This document shows, in pieces, positions 15,832-21,884 of a stretch of DNA of 24,276 bases. The notes below the pieces were generated by a model. It had not been told where the DNA came from and made no database searches. It worked only from the letters and a program-made list of their open reading frames with translations. Source of the DNA: Streptococcus oralis. Lineage in GTDB: Bacteria > Bacillota > Bacilli > Lactobacillales > Streptococcaceae. The position numbers and the translations under genes were made by a program. The stretch covers positions 1 through 24,276 of the forward strand of contig CALHBZ010000285.1 of the NCBI GenBank assembly GCA_937930605.1, written 5' to 3'. Position 1 is the first letter of the stretch; each line of letters starts with the position of its first letter.

Positions 15832-15882
15832 AAAAAATACCAAGTAGAGGTTTTTTTTAGCGATGGCATGTCCCAAACATCG
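15829..15882 (-). promoter_or_regulatory. preQ1-I-like riboswitch with antiterminator
   Basis: The element fits the 34-nt preQ1-I aptamer plan: stem P1 CGATG / CATCG (15882-15878 and 15865-15861), a 12-nt loop TTTGGGACATGC, and an A-rich tail CTAAAAAAAACC (15860-15849). Loop GG can pair with tail CC as the pseudoknot. In the other state the tail GCTAAAAAAAACC (15861-15849) pairs with GGTATTTTTTAGC (15841-15829), 12 of 13 positions, taking the 5' arm of the terminator. Ligand binding would free the terminator and switch the operon off. The class is assigned by pattern, not by a covariance search. Confidence 0.7.
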
Positions 15883-15933
15883 TAATATTCTACCTACAGT
15901 CTAGCATATTTTTTGAAAAATGGCAAAGGGCAA

Positions 15934-15966
15934 GAAAAAAGAGACCAAATGAAGCACTTGGTCTCT
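15934..15966 (-). terminator. trxA terminator
   Basis: AGAGACCAA and TTGGTCTCT (9 perfect pairs, 9-base loop) are followed on the minus strand by TTTTTT. It begins 8 bases after the trxA stop and separates trxA from the que leader. Confidence 0.9.
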
Positions 15967-15973
15967 AATGTGA

Positions 15974-16288
15974 TTAACTTAATTCAGCAACGATGGCCTT
16001 GATTTGTTCTGCAGTGTGAACACCAGCAACTTGTTTCACAACTTGGCCGTCTTTTTTGAAGAGAAGGGTTGGGATAGACATGATACCAAATGCACGAGCA
16101 GTATTTGGATTTTCATCTACGTCCATTTTAACGATTTTTAAGACATCTTCTGAAAGTTCTTCAGACAATTTATCCAAGATTGGACCTTGCATACGACATG
16201 GACCACACCAAGTTGCCCAGAAGTCTACTAAGACCAAACCGTCTTTTGTTTCTTGTTCGAATGTTGCATCTGTAATTGCTTTTGCCAT
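15974..16288 (-). CDS. trxA: Thioredoxin
   Basis: This 104-residue cytoplasmic dithiol-disulfide carrier has the active site WCGPC (Cys28, Cys31) after VDFWAT and the cis-proline segment SIPTLLF. It is a complete single thioredoxin fold with typical length. It keeps protein cysteines reduced and supplies electrons to enzymes such as ribonucleotide reductase or peroxidases. The ATG at 16288 has AAAGGAGAAAT just upstream. It follows the DUF4649 gene by 14 bases and shares its promoter; a terminator follows directly. Confidence 0.97.
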   Translation of the reverse strand: MAKAITDATFEQETKDGLVLVDFWATWCGPCRMQGPILDKLSEELSEDVLKIVKMDVDENPNTARAFGIMSIPTLLFKKDGQVVKQVAGVHTAEQIKAIVAELS

Positions 16289-16302
16289 TGTATTTCTCCT
16301 TT

Positions 16303-16524
16303 TTACTTATATTGGCTTAAATCTTGTTTCATGAGATAGAAGAAGACATCTCCATAAGTCCCATGGTAGTCCAAATCATGACCATTGTAGGTTAATTTTT
16401 GGACTGGGTAGTAGTCTGCGACGCCGATGAGGCAGGCTTGTTGAGAACGTTCAAAGTCTTCATAAGACTCAAAAGTCATGGTTCTCTCTTGCTTGCTGGC
16501 GTCTAGATAGGTAATTTCGATCAT
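16303..16524 (-). CDS. DUF4649-type small protein
   Basis: This 73-residue protein has an acidic, aromatic-rich sequence (MIEITYLDASKQERTMTFES at the N-terminus, YGDVFFYLMKQDLSQYK at the end). It matches my memory of the streptococcal DUF4649 family, whose function is unknown. No signal peptide or membrane segment is seen. The ATG at 16524 has AAAGGAG upstream. It is first in a two-gene unit with trxA, and pairing with thioredoxin suggests a redox link, which is inference only. Confidence 0.85.
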   Translation of the reverse strand: MIEITYLDASKQERTMTFESYEDFERSQQACLIGVADYYPVQKLTYNGHDLDYHGTYGDVFFYLMKQDLSQYK

Positions 16525-16553
16525 ATAAAACTCCTTTATTCGATCTTGATTTT

Positions 16554-16582
16554 ATTTTACTCCTTGAAAAGAGGAATGTCAA
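16554..16582 (-). promoter_or_regulatory. Promoter of DUF4649-trxA
   Basis: TTGACA (16582-16577), a 17-base spacer and TAAAAT (16559-16554) on the minus strand form a near-consensus promoter 30 bases before the gene. A TTGC-type half-palindrome lies 9 bases upstream of the -35 box. Confidence 0.85.
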
Positions 16583-16590
16583 GAAAAATG

Positions 16591-16604
16591 ATTGCGCACG
16601 CAAC
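16591..16604. promoter_or_regulatory. Candidate regulator site upstream of the trxA unit promoter
   Basis: ATTGC-GCAC-GCAAC shares ATGATTGCGCA(C/T)GCAA with the site at 17071-17084. It lies just upstream of the -35 box of the DUF4649-trxA promoter and between that promoter and the marR stop. Confidence 0.55.
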
Positions 16605-16621
16605 TTTTTTAAAAAATCTGA

Positions 16622-17002
16622 TTAAGAAATGAAATCAAGACTAATTTCCAGTCTTTCTTCGACGGCCTTTTGCAGGTAAGCTAGGGTTGTTTGTCCCTCG
16701 TCAGTCAGGCAGATAAAACTAGCCCTTCTATCCTGATCGCAACATCTGCGACTAAGCAAACCACAGTTTTTCTCTTCCAGGCGAGCTACCATTCGAGAAA
16801 CAGCGCTCGGACTGAGATGGAGTTTATCTGGCAGGTCAATCTGTCGTAGAGATTTTTCTTGGGCTAGATTCAGATAGTAGAGCAGGTAAAACTCTTTTAA
16901 GTTCAGCCTTTGTTCACTCTGCTGGGCAATAGTTTCTTCTAATATGGCTTCCATTTCCTTTTGACGGCGGTTGTAGTCAAACCACCTTTCCAAATAGGTC
17001 AT
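16622..17002 (-). CDS. MarR-family transcriptional regulator
   Basis: This 126-residue protein has MarR layout: an N-terminal dimer helix, the helix-turn-helix LRQIDLPDKLHLSPSAVSRM (about 52-71), the wing with the DQDRRA motif, and C-terminal helices. Four cysteines (80, 87, 88, 98) cluster around the wing, an arrangement open to thiol sensing as in OhrR/SarZ-type members, though no specific family is recognised. The frame extends to 17083, but the ATG at 17002 with AAAGGAGA 6 bases upstream gives normal MarR length. It has its own consensus promoter with a half-palindrome at the start site, which suggests autorepression, and is divergent from the CidA/LrgA gene. Confidence 0.92.
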   Translation of the reverse strand: MTYLERWFDYNRRQKEMEAILEETIAQQSEQRLNLKEFYLLYYLNLAQEKSLRQIDLPDKLHLSPSAVSRMVARLEEKNCGLLSRRCCDQDRRASFICLTDEGQTTLAYLQKAVEERLEISLDFIS

Positions 17003-17070
17003 TGCTTTCTCCTTTCTTTTAAAGGTTAAAATCACAAAGTCATTACTAACTGTCTTTGTAACAGAAGATG

Positions 17071-17084
17071 ATTGCGCATGCAAT
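17071..17084. promoter_or_regulatory. Candidate MarR operator at its own start site
   Basis: ATTGC-GCAT-GCAAT has perfect 5-base arms and begins one base after the marR -10 box (17086-17091), covering the predicted start site. Binding there would block transcription. A close copy is at 16591-16604. Confidence 0.65.
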
Positions 17085-17085
17085 G

Positions 17086-17114
17086 ATTATACTACTTTTG
17101 ATCAATCCTTGCAA
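17086..17114 (-). promoter_or_regulatory. marR promoter
   Basis: TTGCAA (17114-17109), a 17-base spacer and a consensus TATAAT (17091-17086) on the minus strand. The predicted start near 17079 leaves a leader of about 77 bases before the ATG at 17002. Confidence 0.8.
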
Positions 17115-17137
17115 GAAAGAAAAATTTCGATATTTCC

Positions 17138-17165
17138 TTGAAATTTTCTGAAAAAAGAGTAAACT
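17138..17165 (+). promoter_or_regulatory. Promoter of the CidA/LrgA-LrgB pair
   Basis: TTGAAA and TAAACT are spaced by 16 bases. The predicted start site falls near 17172, downstream of the ATG at 17169, which supports the later start at 17199. Confidence 0.6.
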
Positions 17166-17198
17166 GGTATGCAAGAATTCTATTTCAAGGAGTTTAGG

Positions 17199-17573
17199 AT
17201 GAAATTATATGTTCAATTAATGATTCTTTTTGTGATTTCTCTAATCGGTGAAGGAATCTCCAGTTTCTTTCATCTGCCCATCCCAGGCAGTATTATCGGT
17301 TTGATTATTCTTTTTATAGCCCTACAGTTCAAGTGGCTGAGAACGAGGCATGTCAATATGGTTGGGAATTTCTTGCTGGCTAATATGACCATTCTCTTTT
17401 TGCCGCCAGCGGTGGGAATCATGGAAAAGTTTGATGTGATTGCTCCCTATCTCTTACCTATCGTCTTGATTGTCTTTTTTGCAGCGGTGATTAATATTAT
17501 CCTTATAGCTCTAGTGGTTCAGTTTATCAAGCGACGGTTTGAGGGTGACTATGAGAAAGGAGGAGTCAAATGA
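17199..17573 (+). CDS. lrgA: CidA/LrgA-family holin-like membrane protein
   Basis: This 124-residue membrane protein has four predicted spans and the family segment HLPIPGSIIGLIILFIALQF in the first half, followed by FLLANMTILFLPPAVGIME, both typical of CidA/LrgA. The family modulates murein hydrolase export, autolysis and, with its LrgB partner, small-molecule transport across the membrane. The ATG at 17199 has CAAGGAG about 7 bases upstream; the ATG at 17169 would precede the predicted transcription start. Whether it is the Cid or Lrg type cannot be settled from sequence. It overlaps the next gene by 4 bases and is divergent from marR. Confidence 0.9.
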   Translation: MKLYVQLMILFVISLIGEGISSFFHLPIPGSIIGLIILFIALQFKWLRTRHVNMVGNFLLANMTILFLPPAVGIMEKFDVIAPYLLPIVLIVFFAAVINIILIALVVQFIKRRFEGDYEKGGVK

Positions 17574-18265
17574 GCGAATTTGTATCCAATCCTCTATTTG
17601 GGATTGCACTGTCTATCCTAGCTTATCTAGCGGGAATGTTGATTTACAGGCGTTTTCCACATCCTTTGACGACGCCTTTGCTTTTGTCAGCTATTTTCAT
17701 TATCATCTTTCTAAAGGTAACGGGTATTTCTTACCAAGATTACTATCAAGGTGGGGTTTATCTGAACAACTTGATCGTCCCATCGACCGTAGCTCTAGGG
17801 ATTCCGCTTTATAAGAGTTTTCATCTGATGAAGCACCATGCGCGGAGTATTCTCTTTGGTAGTCTGTTAGCAGTAGTTGTCAACACTAGCTTCACCGCCA
17901 TAGTGGCGAAAATATTTGGAATGGACTTTTTCCTAGCCATTTCTCTCTTTCCCAAGTCAGTGACAACCGCCATGGCAGTGGGAATCACAGAAAAATTGCA
18001 AGGTTTGACGACTGTGACCTTGGTAGTCGTAGTGGCAACTGGGATTTTAACAAGTGTTATAGGACCAACCCTTTTGAAGTGGTTGAAAATTGACGACCCA
18101 GTAGCAGTCGGGCTTTCCCTTGGAGGGACAGGGCATGCTGTTGGAACTGGGACCGCCTTTCGATATGGTTCTGTAGCAGGAGCCATGGGTGGCTTGGCTA
18201 TTGGTGTTACTGGTATTCTCTACGTATTTGTAAGCCCTCTTGTAGCCAGTTTGATATTGAGTTAA
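17570..18265 (+). CDS. lrgB: LrgB/CidB-family membrane protein
   Basis: This 231-residue integral membrane protein has about six to seven spans. Family segments are PSTVALGIPLYKSF, SLFPKSVTTAMAVGI and GGTGHAVGTGTAFRYG, all typical of LrgB/CidB. It partners with the CidA/LrgA protein encoded directly upstream (ATGA overlap), and the two are probably cotranslated. Relatives influence cell lysis and pyruvate or glycolate passage in other bacteria; the substrate here is unknown. A terminator follows 7 bases after the stop. Confidence 0.93.
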   Translation: MSEFVSNPLFGIALSILAYLAGMLIYRRFPHPLTTPLLLSAIFIIIFLKVTGISYQDYYQGGVYLNNLIVPSTVALGIPLYKSFHLMKHHARSILFGSLLAVVVNTSFTAIVAKIFGMDFFLAISLFPKSVTTAMAVGITEKLQGLTTVTLVVVVATGILTSVIGPTLLKWLKIDDPVAVGLSLGGTGHAVGTGTAFRYGSVAGAMGGLAIGVTGILYVFVSPLVASLILS

Positions 18266-18272
18266 AGAAAAA

Positions 18273-18298
18273 CCCAGCTTTTTAGCTGGGCATTTTTT
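18273..18298. terminator. Terminator between lrgB and the ABC operon
   Basis: CCCAGCT and AGCTGGG surround TTTT, followed on plus by CATTTTTT and on minus by TTTTTCTTT. It can end both the lrgB transcript and the convergent ABC operon, whose last stop it touches. Confidence 0.85.
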
Positions 18299-19025
18299 AT
18301 TGCAAGTTAATCTTGTTTTTCAAAATATAGTAGGTACCGAGATAGTAGATAGCTGATAAAAAGAGATTTTGCAGGATTTCTGTACCAACCATCATGTTAA
18401 AGTCATTTTCGATCCGGAAGAAGATAGAAATATAGCCAATCACGATGTTAAGCACGATATAGGCTAAAATTCCCATAGCGGCACGATATTCGTTAAATAG
18501 TTGACCAATTGAGATACAAAGGTAAATAGATAAAATCCAAGTAATTGAACCCACCAGAAGAGAGAGGGCATAGAGCCAACCGTAACCGAGATAAGGAGAG
18601 ATAAATCGATAGAGGAGTGGCAAATCTTTCACTACAGGGGTGAGTGAGAAGATAATAATGATACTCAAGATAAATACAATATAGCTTATGATTGACCAAA
18701 TGAGAGCACCTAGTAATTTGGCGGTGATGATCTGGTGTTCAGAGACGGGCAGCGTCAATGTCAGATAGCCCTGACGATCGTAGACACTTCCCTTGAAGCG
18801 TCGGATGATTAGAAAGATCGTCGCGATCCAGAGAGTAACGCTGAGCCCACCAAAAACTAGTACTAAAAAGAAGATGAAATAAGCAGCATTGTTAGGATTG
18901 TAACTCTGGCTAAGACTGCTAATAAAAGCTCCAATCAAAACTGAAATTGCAAGTACAGCACCGTAGAGTGCCAGATACCATTTATTGACATTTTTAAATT
19001 CATAACGAACTAGATTCCAAAACAT
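18297..19025 (-). CDS. ABC transporter permease (ABC-2 type)
   Basis: This 242-residue protein has about six membrane spans and ABC-2-like layout: a cytoplasmic start (MFWNLVRYEFKNVNKWY), the first span, then after two more segments the conserved DRQGYLTLTLPVSEHQIITAK stretch common to bacitracin-type and YtrC-like permeases. Together with the ATPase upstream it forms an exporter or envelope-stress transporter; the substrate is unknown. The start has AAAGGAG upstream, 15 bases after the ATPase stop. It is the last gene of the gntR-ATPase-permease operon. Confidence 0.9.
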   Translation of the reverse strand: MFWNLVRYEFKNVNKWYLALYGAVLAISVLIGAFISSLSQSYNPNNAAYFIFFLVLVFGGLSVTLWIATIFLIIRRFKGSVYDRQGYLTLTLPVSEHQIITAKLLGALIWSIISYIVFILSIIIIFSLTPVVKDLPLLYRFISPYLGYGWLYALSLLVGSITWILSIYLCISIGQLFNEYRAAMGILAYIVLNIVIGYISIFFRIENDFNMMVGTEILQNLFLSAIYYLGTYYILKNKINLQ

Positions 19026-19040
19026 AATAATCTCCTTTGC

Positions 19041-19736
19041 TTAGGCTTTAAATTCCTGGCGGAAGAGCTGGTCAATTGATTCGCCTGACTCGTAACGAAT
19101 ATCATCAACATTTCCTTGGCGGACGACTTTTCCGTCTTTGAGGAAGATAATCTCATCCAAGATTGGCTCAATATCTGAAATCAAGTGGGTTGAAATCAGT
19201 ACCGTAGAAGTTGGTGAGTAGTTATTGATGATGGTATTGAGGATATAATCACGGGCAGCTGGATCCACGCCTCCGATTGGTTCGTCAAGAACGTAGAGGC
19301 GGGCTTCACGGCTCATAACCAGAATGAGTTGGACCTTTTCCTTGTTCCCTTTTGATAGTTTCTTGAGGCGACTGTTTTCATCAATACCGAGATCGGCTAA
19401 AAGGTGTTGGGCTTTTTCGAGATTGAAATCCTGATAGAAGGTTTTAAAATAGGTTAGAGCATCCTTTACCTTCATTTGCTCATTCAGATAAGTCGTGTCT
19501 GGTAGATAAGAGACAATCGCCTTGGTAGCAGGACTTGGCTCCATGCTGTTAATGAGGACACGACCTTGGTCTGGTTGGAGAAGTCCATTGATTAGTTTGA
19601 TCAAGGTTGTTTTTCCAGAACCGTTTGGTCCAAGAAGACCGACGATTTTCCCAGCGGGAATCTCAAGGGAAATATTGTTGAGGGCTGCTGTAGAACCATA
19701 AGATTTGGATACATTTTCAAATGCTAGTAATGTCAT
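19041..19736 (-). CDS. ABC transporter ATP-binding protein
   Basis: This 231-residue cytoplasmic ATPase has Walker A GLLGPNGSGKTT (about 34-45), the signature LSKGNKEKVQ (a variant in place of LSGGQ), Walker B RLYVLDEPIGGVDP and the switch His in LISTHLI. It powers the permease encoded downstream. It starts 4 bases after the gntR stop, with its ribosome site AAAGGAG inside the end of gntR, so the two are likely coupled. YtrB-like proteins of this layout act in cell wall or acetoin-related export in Bacillus; that role is not shown here. Confidence 0.94.
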   Translation of the reverse strand: MTLLAFENVSKSYGSTAALNNISLEIPAGKIVGLLGPNGSGKTTLIKLINGLLQPDQGRVLINSMEPSPATKAIVSYLPDTTYLNEQMKVKDALTYFKTFYQDFNLEKAQHLLADLGIDENSRLKKLSKGNKEKVQLILVMSREARLYVLDEPIGGVDPAARDYILNTIINNYSPTSTVLISTHLISDIEPILDEIIFLKDGKVVRQGNVDDIRYESGESIDQLFRQEFKA

Positions 19737-19740
19737 ACTT

Positions 19741-20106
19741 TTAAACTCCTTTAATATAACCGCTTAATACAGAGGGTAAGTCTTCACGATTGTAACCGAA
19801 TTGAAGCATGCCAGTTACAAAGTTTTTCAGTTGCTCCTCAGATAGTTGTTTGCGAGTTTGGACAATTAAGTCCCGATCCTCTGTCACAAAGCGTCCGGTT
19901 GTACGCTTGCTGTAGACCAAGCCTTCACGTTCAAGATCAGACAAGGCACGTTGGATAGTATTGGGATTGACCCCAGCCTCACTTGCCAGCTCTCTCACGG
20001 TTGGGAGCTGTTGGTTGGGTTCCAGTTTATGGGAAACAATATCTAGTTTGATTTTTTCCATAATCTGCAAATAGATTGGTTTTGTATTATCAAAAATCCA
20101 GGACAT
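19741..20106 (-). CDS. GntR-family regulator, YtrA subfamily
   Basis: This 121-residue regulator has an N-terminal winged helix (PIYLQIMEKIKLDIVSHKL, then LPTVRELASEAGVNPNTIQRA and LEREGLVYSKRTTGRFV) and a short C-terminal helical tail rather than a ligand domain, which is the YtrA type. Such regulators usually repress their own ABC transporter operon. Two ATGs stand in tandem (20109 and 20106); the second gives a better distance, 6 bases, to AAAGGAG. It is first in the operon with the ATPase and permease. Confidence 0.92.
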   Translation of the reverse strand: MSWIFDNTKPIYLQIMEKIKLDIVSHKLEPNQQLPTVRELASEAGVNPNTIQRALSDLEREGLVYSKRTTGRFVTEDRDLIVQTRKQLSEEQLKNFVTGMLQFGYNREDLPSVLSGYIKGV

Positions 20107-20123
20107 CATAGTCTCCTTTCTTT

Positions 20124-20150
20124 ACCTTTATTGTTCTAATAAAATAATAC
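20124..20150. promoter_or_regulatory. Candidate GntR operator
   Basis: Minus-strand TTATTGT and ACAATAA form 7-base arms about 13 bases apart, overlapping the -10 box and start site of the gntR promoter. AT-rich, so chance is possible, but the position suits self-repression. Confidence 0.4.
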
Positions 20151-20172
20151 AATAAAACAAAAAACTTGTCAA
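20144..20172 (-). promoter_or_regulatory. gntR-ABC operon promoter
   Basis: TTGACA (20172-20167), 17 bases, then TATTAT (20149-20144) on the minus strand, about 40 bases before the gntR start. A near-consensus promoter. Confidence 0.85.
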
Positions 20173-20190
20173 GTAAAAATAAGAATTGTT

Positions 20191-20218
20191 TTGGGAATTG
20201 CTCAAAAAATGGTATAAT
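20191..20218 (+). promoter_or_regulatory. nrdR-dnaB-dnaI promoter
   Basis: TTGGGA, 16 bases, then TATAAT preceded by TGG (an extended -10) lies 28 bases before the nrdR ATG. No NrdR box was found beside it. Confidence 0.75.
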
Positions 20219-20246
20219 GAAAAGAAAACGACAAGGAGGGAAAAGC

Positions 20247-20720
20247 ATGCGTTGTCCAAAATGTGGGACTACCAAGTCTAGTGTTGTTGATAGTCGACAA
20301 GCCGAAGAAGGAAATACCATCCGTCGAAGACGTGAGTGCGATGAGTGTCAGCATCGTTTTACGACCTATGAACGAGTAGAAGAAAGAACGCTGGTTGTCG
20401 TCAAGAAAGACGGTACACGAGAACAATTTTCGAGAGATAAAATCTTTAATGGGATTATCCGTTCAGCCCAGAAGCGTCCTGTGTCAAGTGATGAAATCAA
20501 CATGGTGGTCAATCGTATCGAGCAAAAACTCCGTAGTCGCAGTGAGAATGAGATCCAAAGTGAATATATTGGGGCTTTAGTAATGGAGGAATTGGCGGAG
20601 CTTGATGAGATTACCTATGTTCGTTTTGCCAGCGTTTACCGTAGTTTTAAGGATGTGAGTGAGTTGGAGAGTCTGCTCCAGCAAATCACCCAGTCCTCAA
20701 AAAAGAAAAAGGAAAAATAG
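20247..20720 (+). CDS. nrdR: Ribonucleotide reductase repressor NrdR
   Basis: NrdR (157 residues) represses ribonucleotide reductase genes when dATP is plentiful. A zinc ribbon (Cys3, Cys6 in RCPKCG and the pair in [13 protein letters not shown]) is followed by an ATP-cone (about 48-138, starting [20 protein letters not shown]). The frame extends to 20166, but the ATG at 20247 follows ACAAGGAGGG and gives exact family length. It is first in a block with dnaB and dnaI with no gap between stop and next start, an arrangement known in pneumococcus. Confidence 0.97.
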   Translation: MRCPKCGTTKSSVVDSRQAEEGNTIRRRRECDECQHRFTTYERVEERTLVVVKKDGTREQFSRDKIFNGIIRSAQKRPVSSDEINMVVNRIEQKLRSRSENEIQSEYIGALVMEELAELDEITYVRFASVYRSFKDVSELESLLQQITQSSKKKKEK

Positions 20721-21884
20721 ATGAAGCCAAATGACCGTTTTTCTTTTCTAAAGAATAATCGGGTGTCACAAGATACCTCTTCCCTGGTGCAGTGCTACCT
20801 CCCGATTATCGGTCAGGAGGCGCTGAGCCTCTATCTATATGCTATTACCTTTTGGGATGGCGGGCAAAAGGAACACCTTTTTGCTAACATTCTTAATCAT
20901 TTAAACTTCGGGATGAATACGCTCCTCCAGTCCTTTAAAATCTTATCTGCTTTGGACTTGTTAACCCTTTATCAGAAAGGGGAAACCTATGAATTACAGC
21001 TTCATTCTCCCCTCTCCAGTCAGGAATTTTTGCGGCATACTATTTACCGTGCACTGTTGGAAAAAAAGATTGGCGATACAGCTGTTTCTACTATGAAACA
21101 GATTCCAAGTGAGGGAGAAGCACTCTCCGTTTCTTTGAGCCAAGTCTTTCCAAACTTGACCGAAGAAGTGACTCCAATCGAGTCTAAGAGTAAGGTGAAA
21201 AATGATTTTGACTTGGAGCATTTTCAGCGCTTGATGGCTCGAGATGGTCTGCGTTTTGAAAACGAGCAGGCGGATGTTTTGGAATTATTTGCCATCGCAG
21301 ATGAGAAAAAATGGACCTGGTTTGAAACCTATCAATTAGCCAAGGCGACTACAGTGGCTCAAGTTATTTCAGTCAAACGCATGCGTGAAAAGATAGCACA
21401 AAAACCAGCGTCTTCTGACTTTAGCCCCAAAGAAATGACCATTATCAGGGAAGCTAAAAATAAAACTCCCCTGGAATTTTTAGCCGAAATCAAGCAAACA
21501 CGTAAGGGAAACATCACCCAGAGTGAAAGAGAACTCCTTCACCAGATGGCGTCTTTAGGCTTGCTGGACGAAGTTATCAATATCGTCTTACTTTTAACCT
21601 TTAACAAGGTTGATTCGGCCAATGTCAATGAAAAATACGCCATGAAGGTCGCCAACGACTATGCCTATCGTAAGATTCGGACAGCAGAGGAAGCCGTGCT
21701 TCGGATTCGAGAACACCAGCAAAAAGGGCAAGAAGAACAGAAAAACAAGGCCAGCTCAACTAAGACAAATGTTCCCAAGTGGAGCAATCCAGAATACAAG
21801 AATCAAACCAGCGAGGAAACTCGTTTGGAGCTAGAACGCAAAAAACAAGAAATGTTAGCCCGATTAGAAGAAGGAGGAGACTAG
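20721..21884 (+). CDS. dnaB: Replication initiation and membrane attachment protein DnaB
   Basis: This is the Gram-positive DnaB (387 residues), a DnaD/DnaB-domain protein that helps load the replicative helicase at the origin and at restart forks; it is not the E. coli DnaB helicase. An N-terminal winged-helix-like part (about 1-110) and a C-terminal DnaB_2 domain (about 280-345, with AMKVANDYAYRKIRTAEEA) are seen, then a Lys/Glu-rich tail. ATG follows the nrdR stop directly, and the dnaI ATG follows its own stop directly. AAGGA upstream is a modest ribosome site; coupling is likely. Confidence 0.93.
   Translation: MKPNDRFSFLKNNRVSQDTSSLVQCYLPIIGQEALSLYLYAITFWDGGQKEHLFANILNHLNFGMNTLLQSFKILSALDLLTLYQKGETYELQLHSPLSSQEFLRHTIYRALLEKKIGDTAVSTMKQIPSEGEALSVSLSQVFPNLTEEVTPIESKSKVKNDFDLEHFQRLMARDGLRFENEQADVLELFAIADEKKWTWFETYQLAKATTVAQVISVKRMREKIAQKPASSDFSPKEMTIIREAKNKTPLEFLAEIKQTRKGNITQSERELLHQMASLGLLDEVINIVLLLTFNKVDSANVNEKYAMKVANDYAYRKIRTAEEAVLRIREHQQKGQEEQKNKASSTKTNVPKWSNPEYKNQTSEETRLELERKKQEMLARLEEGGD

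Noticed and set aside
15772..15876. N-terminal extension of QueC
   Set aside because: It would translate the riboswitch and terminator region and lacks a ribosome site; the ATG at 15771 has GGAAGGAG and gives normal length.
15809..15882. T-box leader before queC
   Set aside because: No specifier loop or T-box core (UGGNACC-type) sequence is visible, and the leader is too short.
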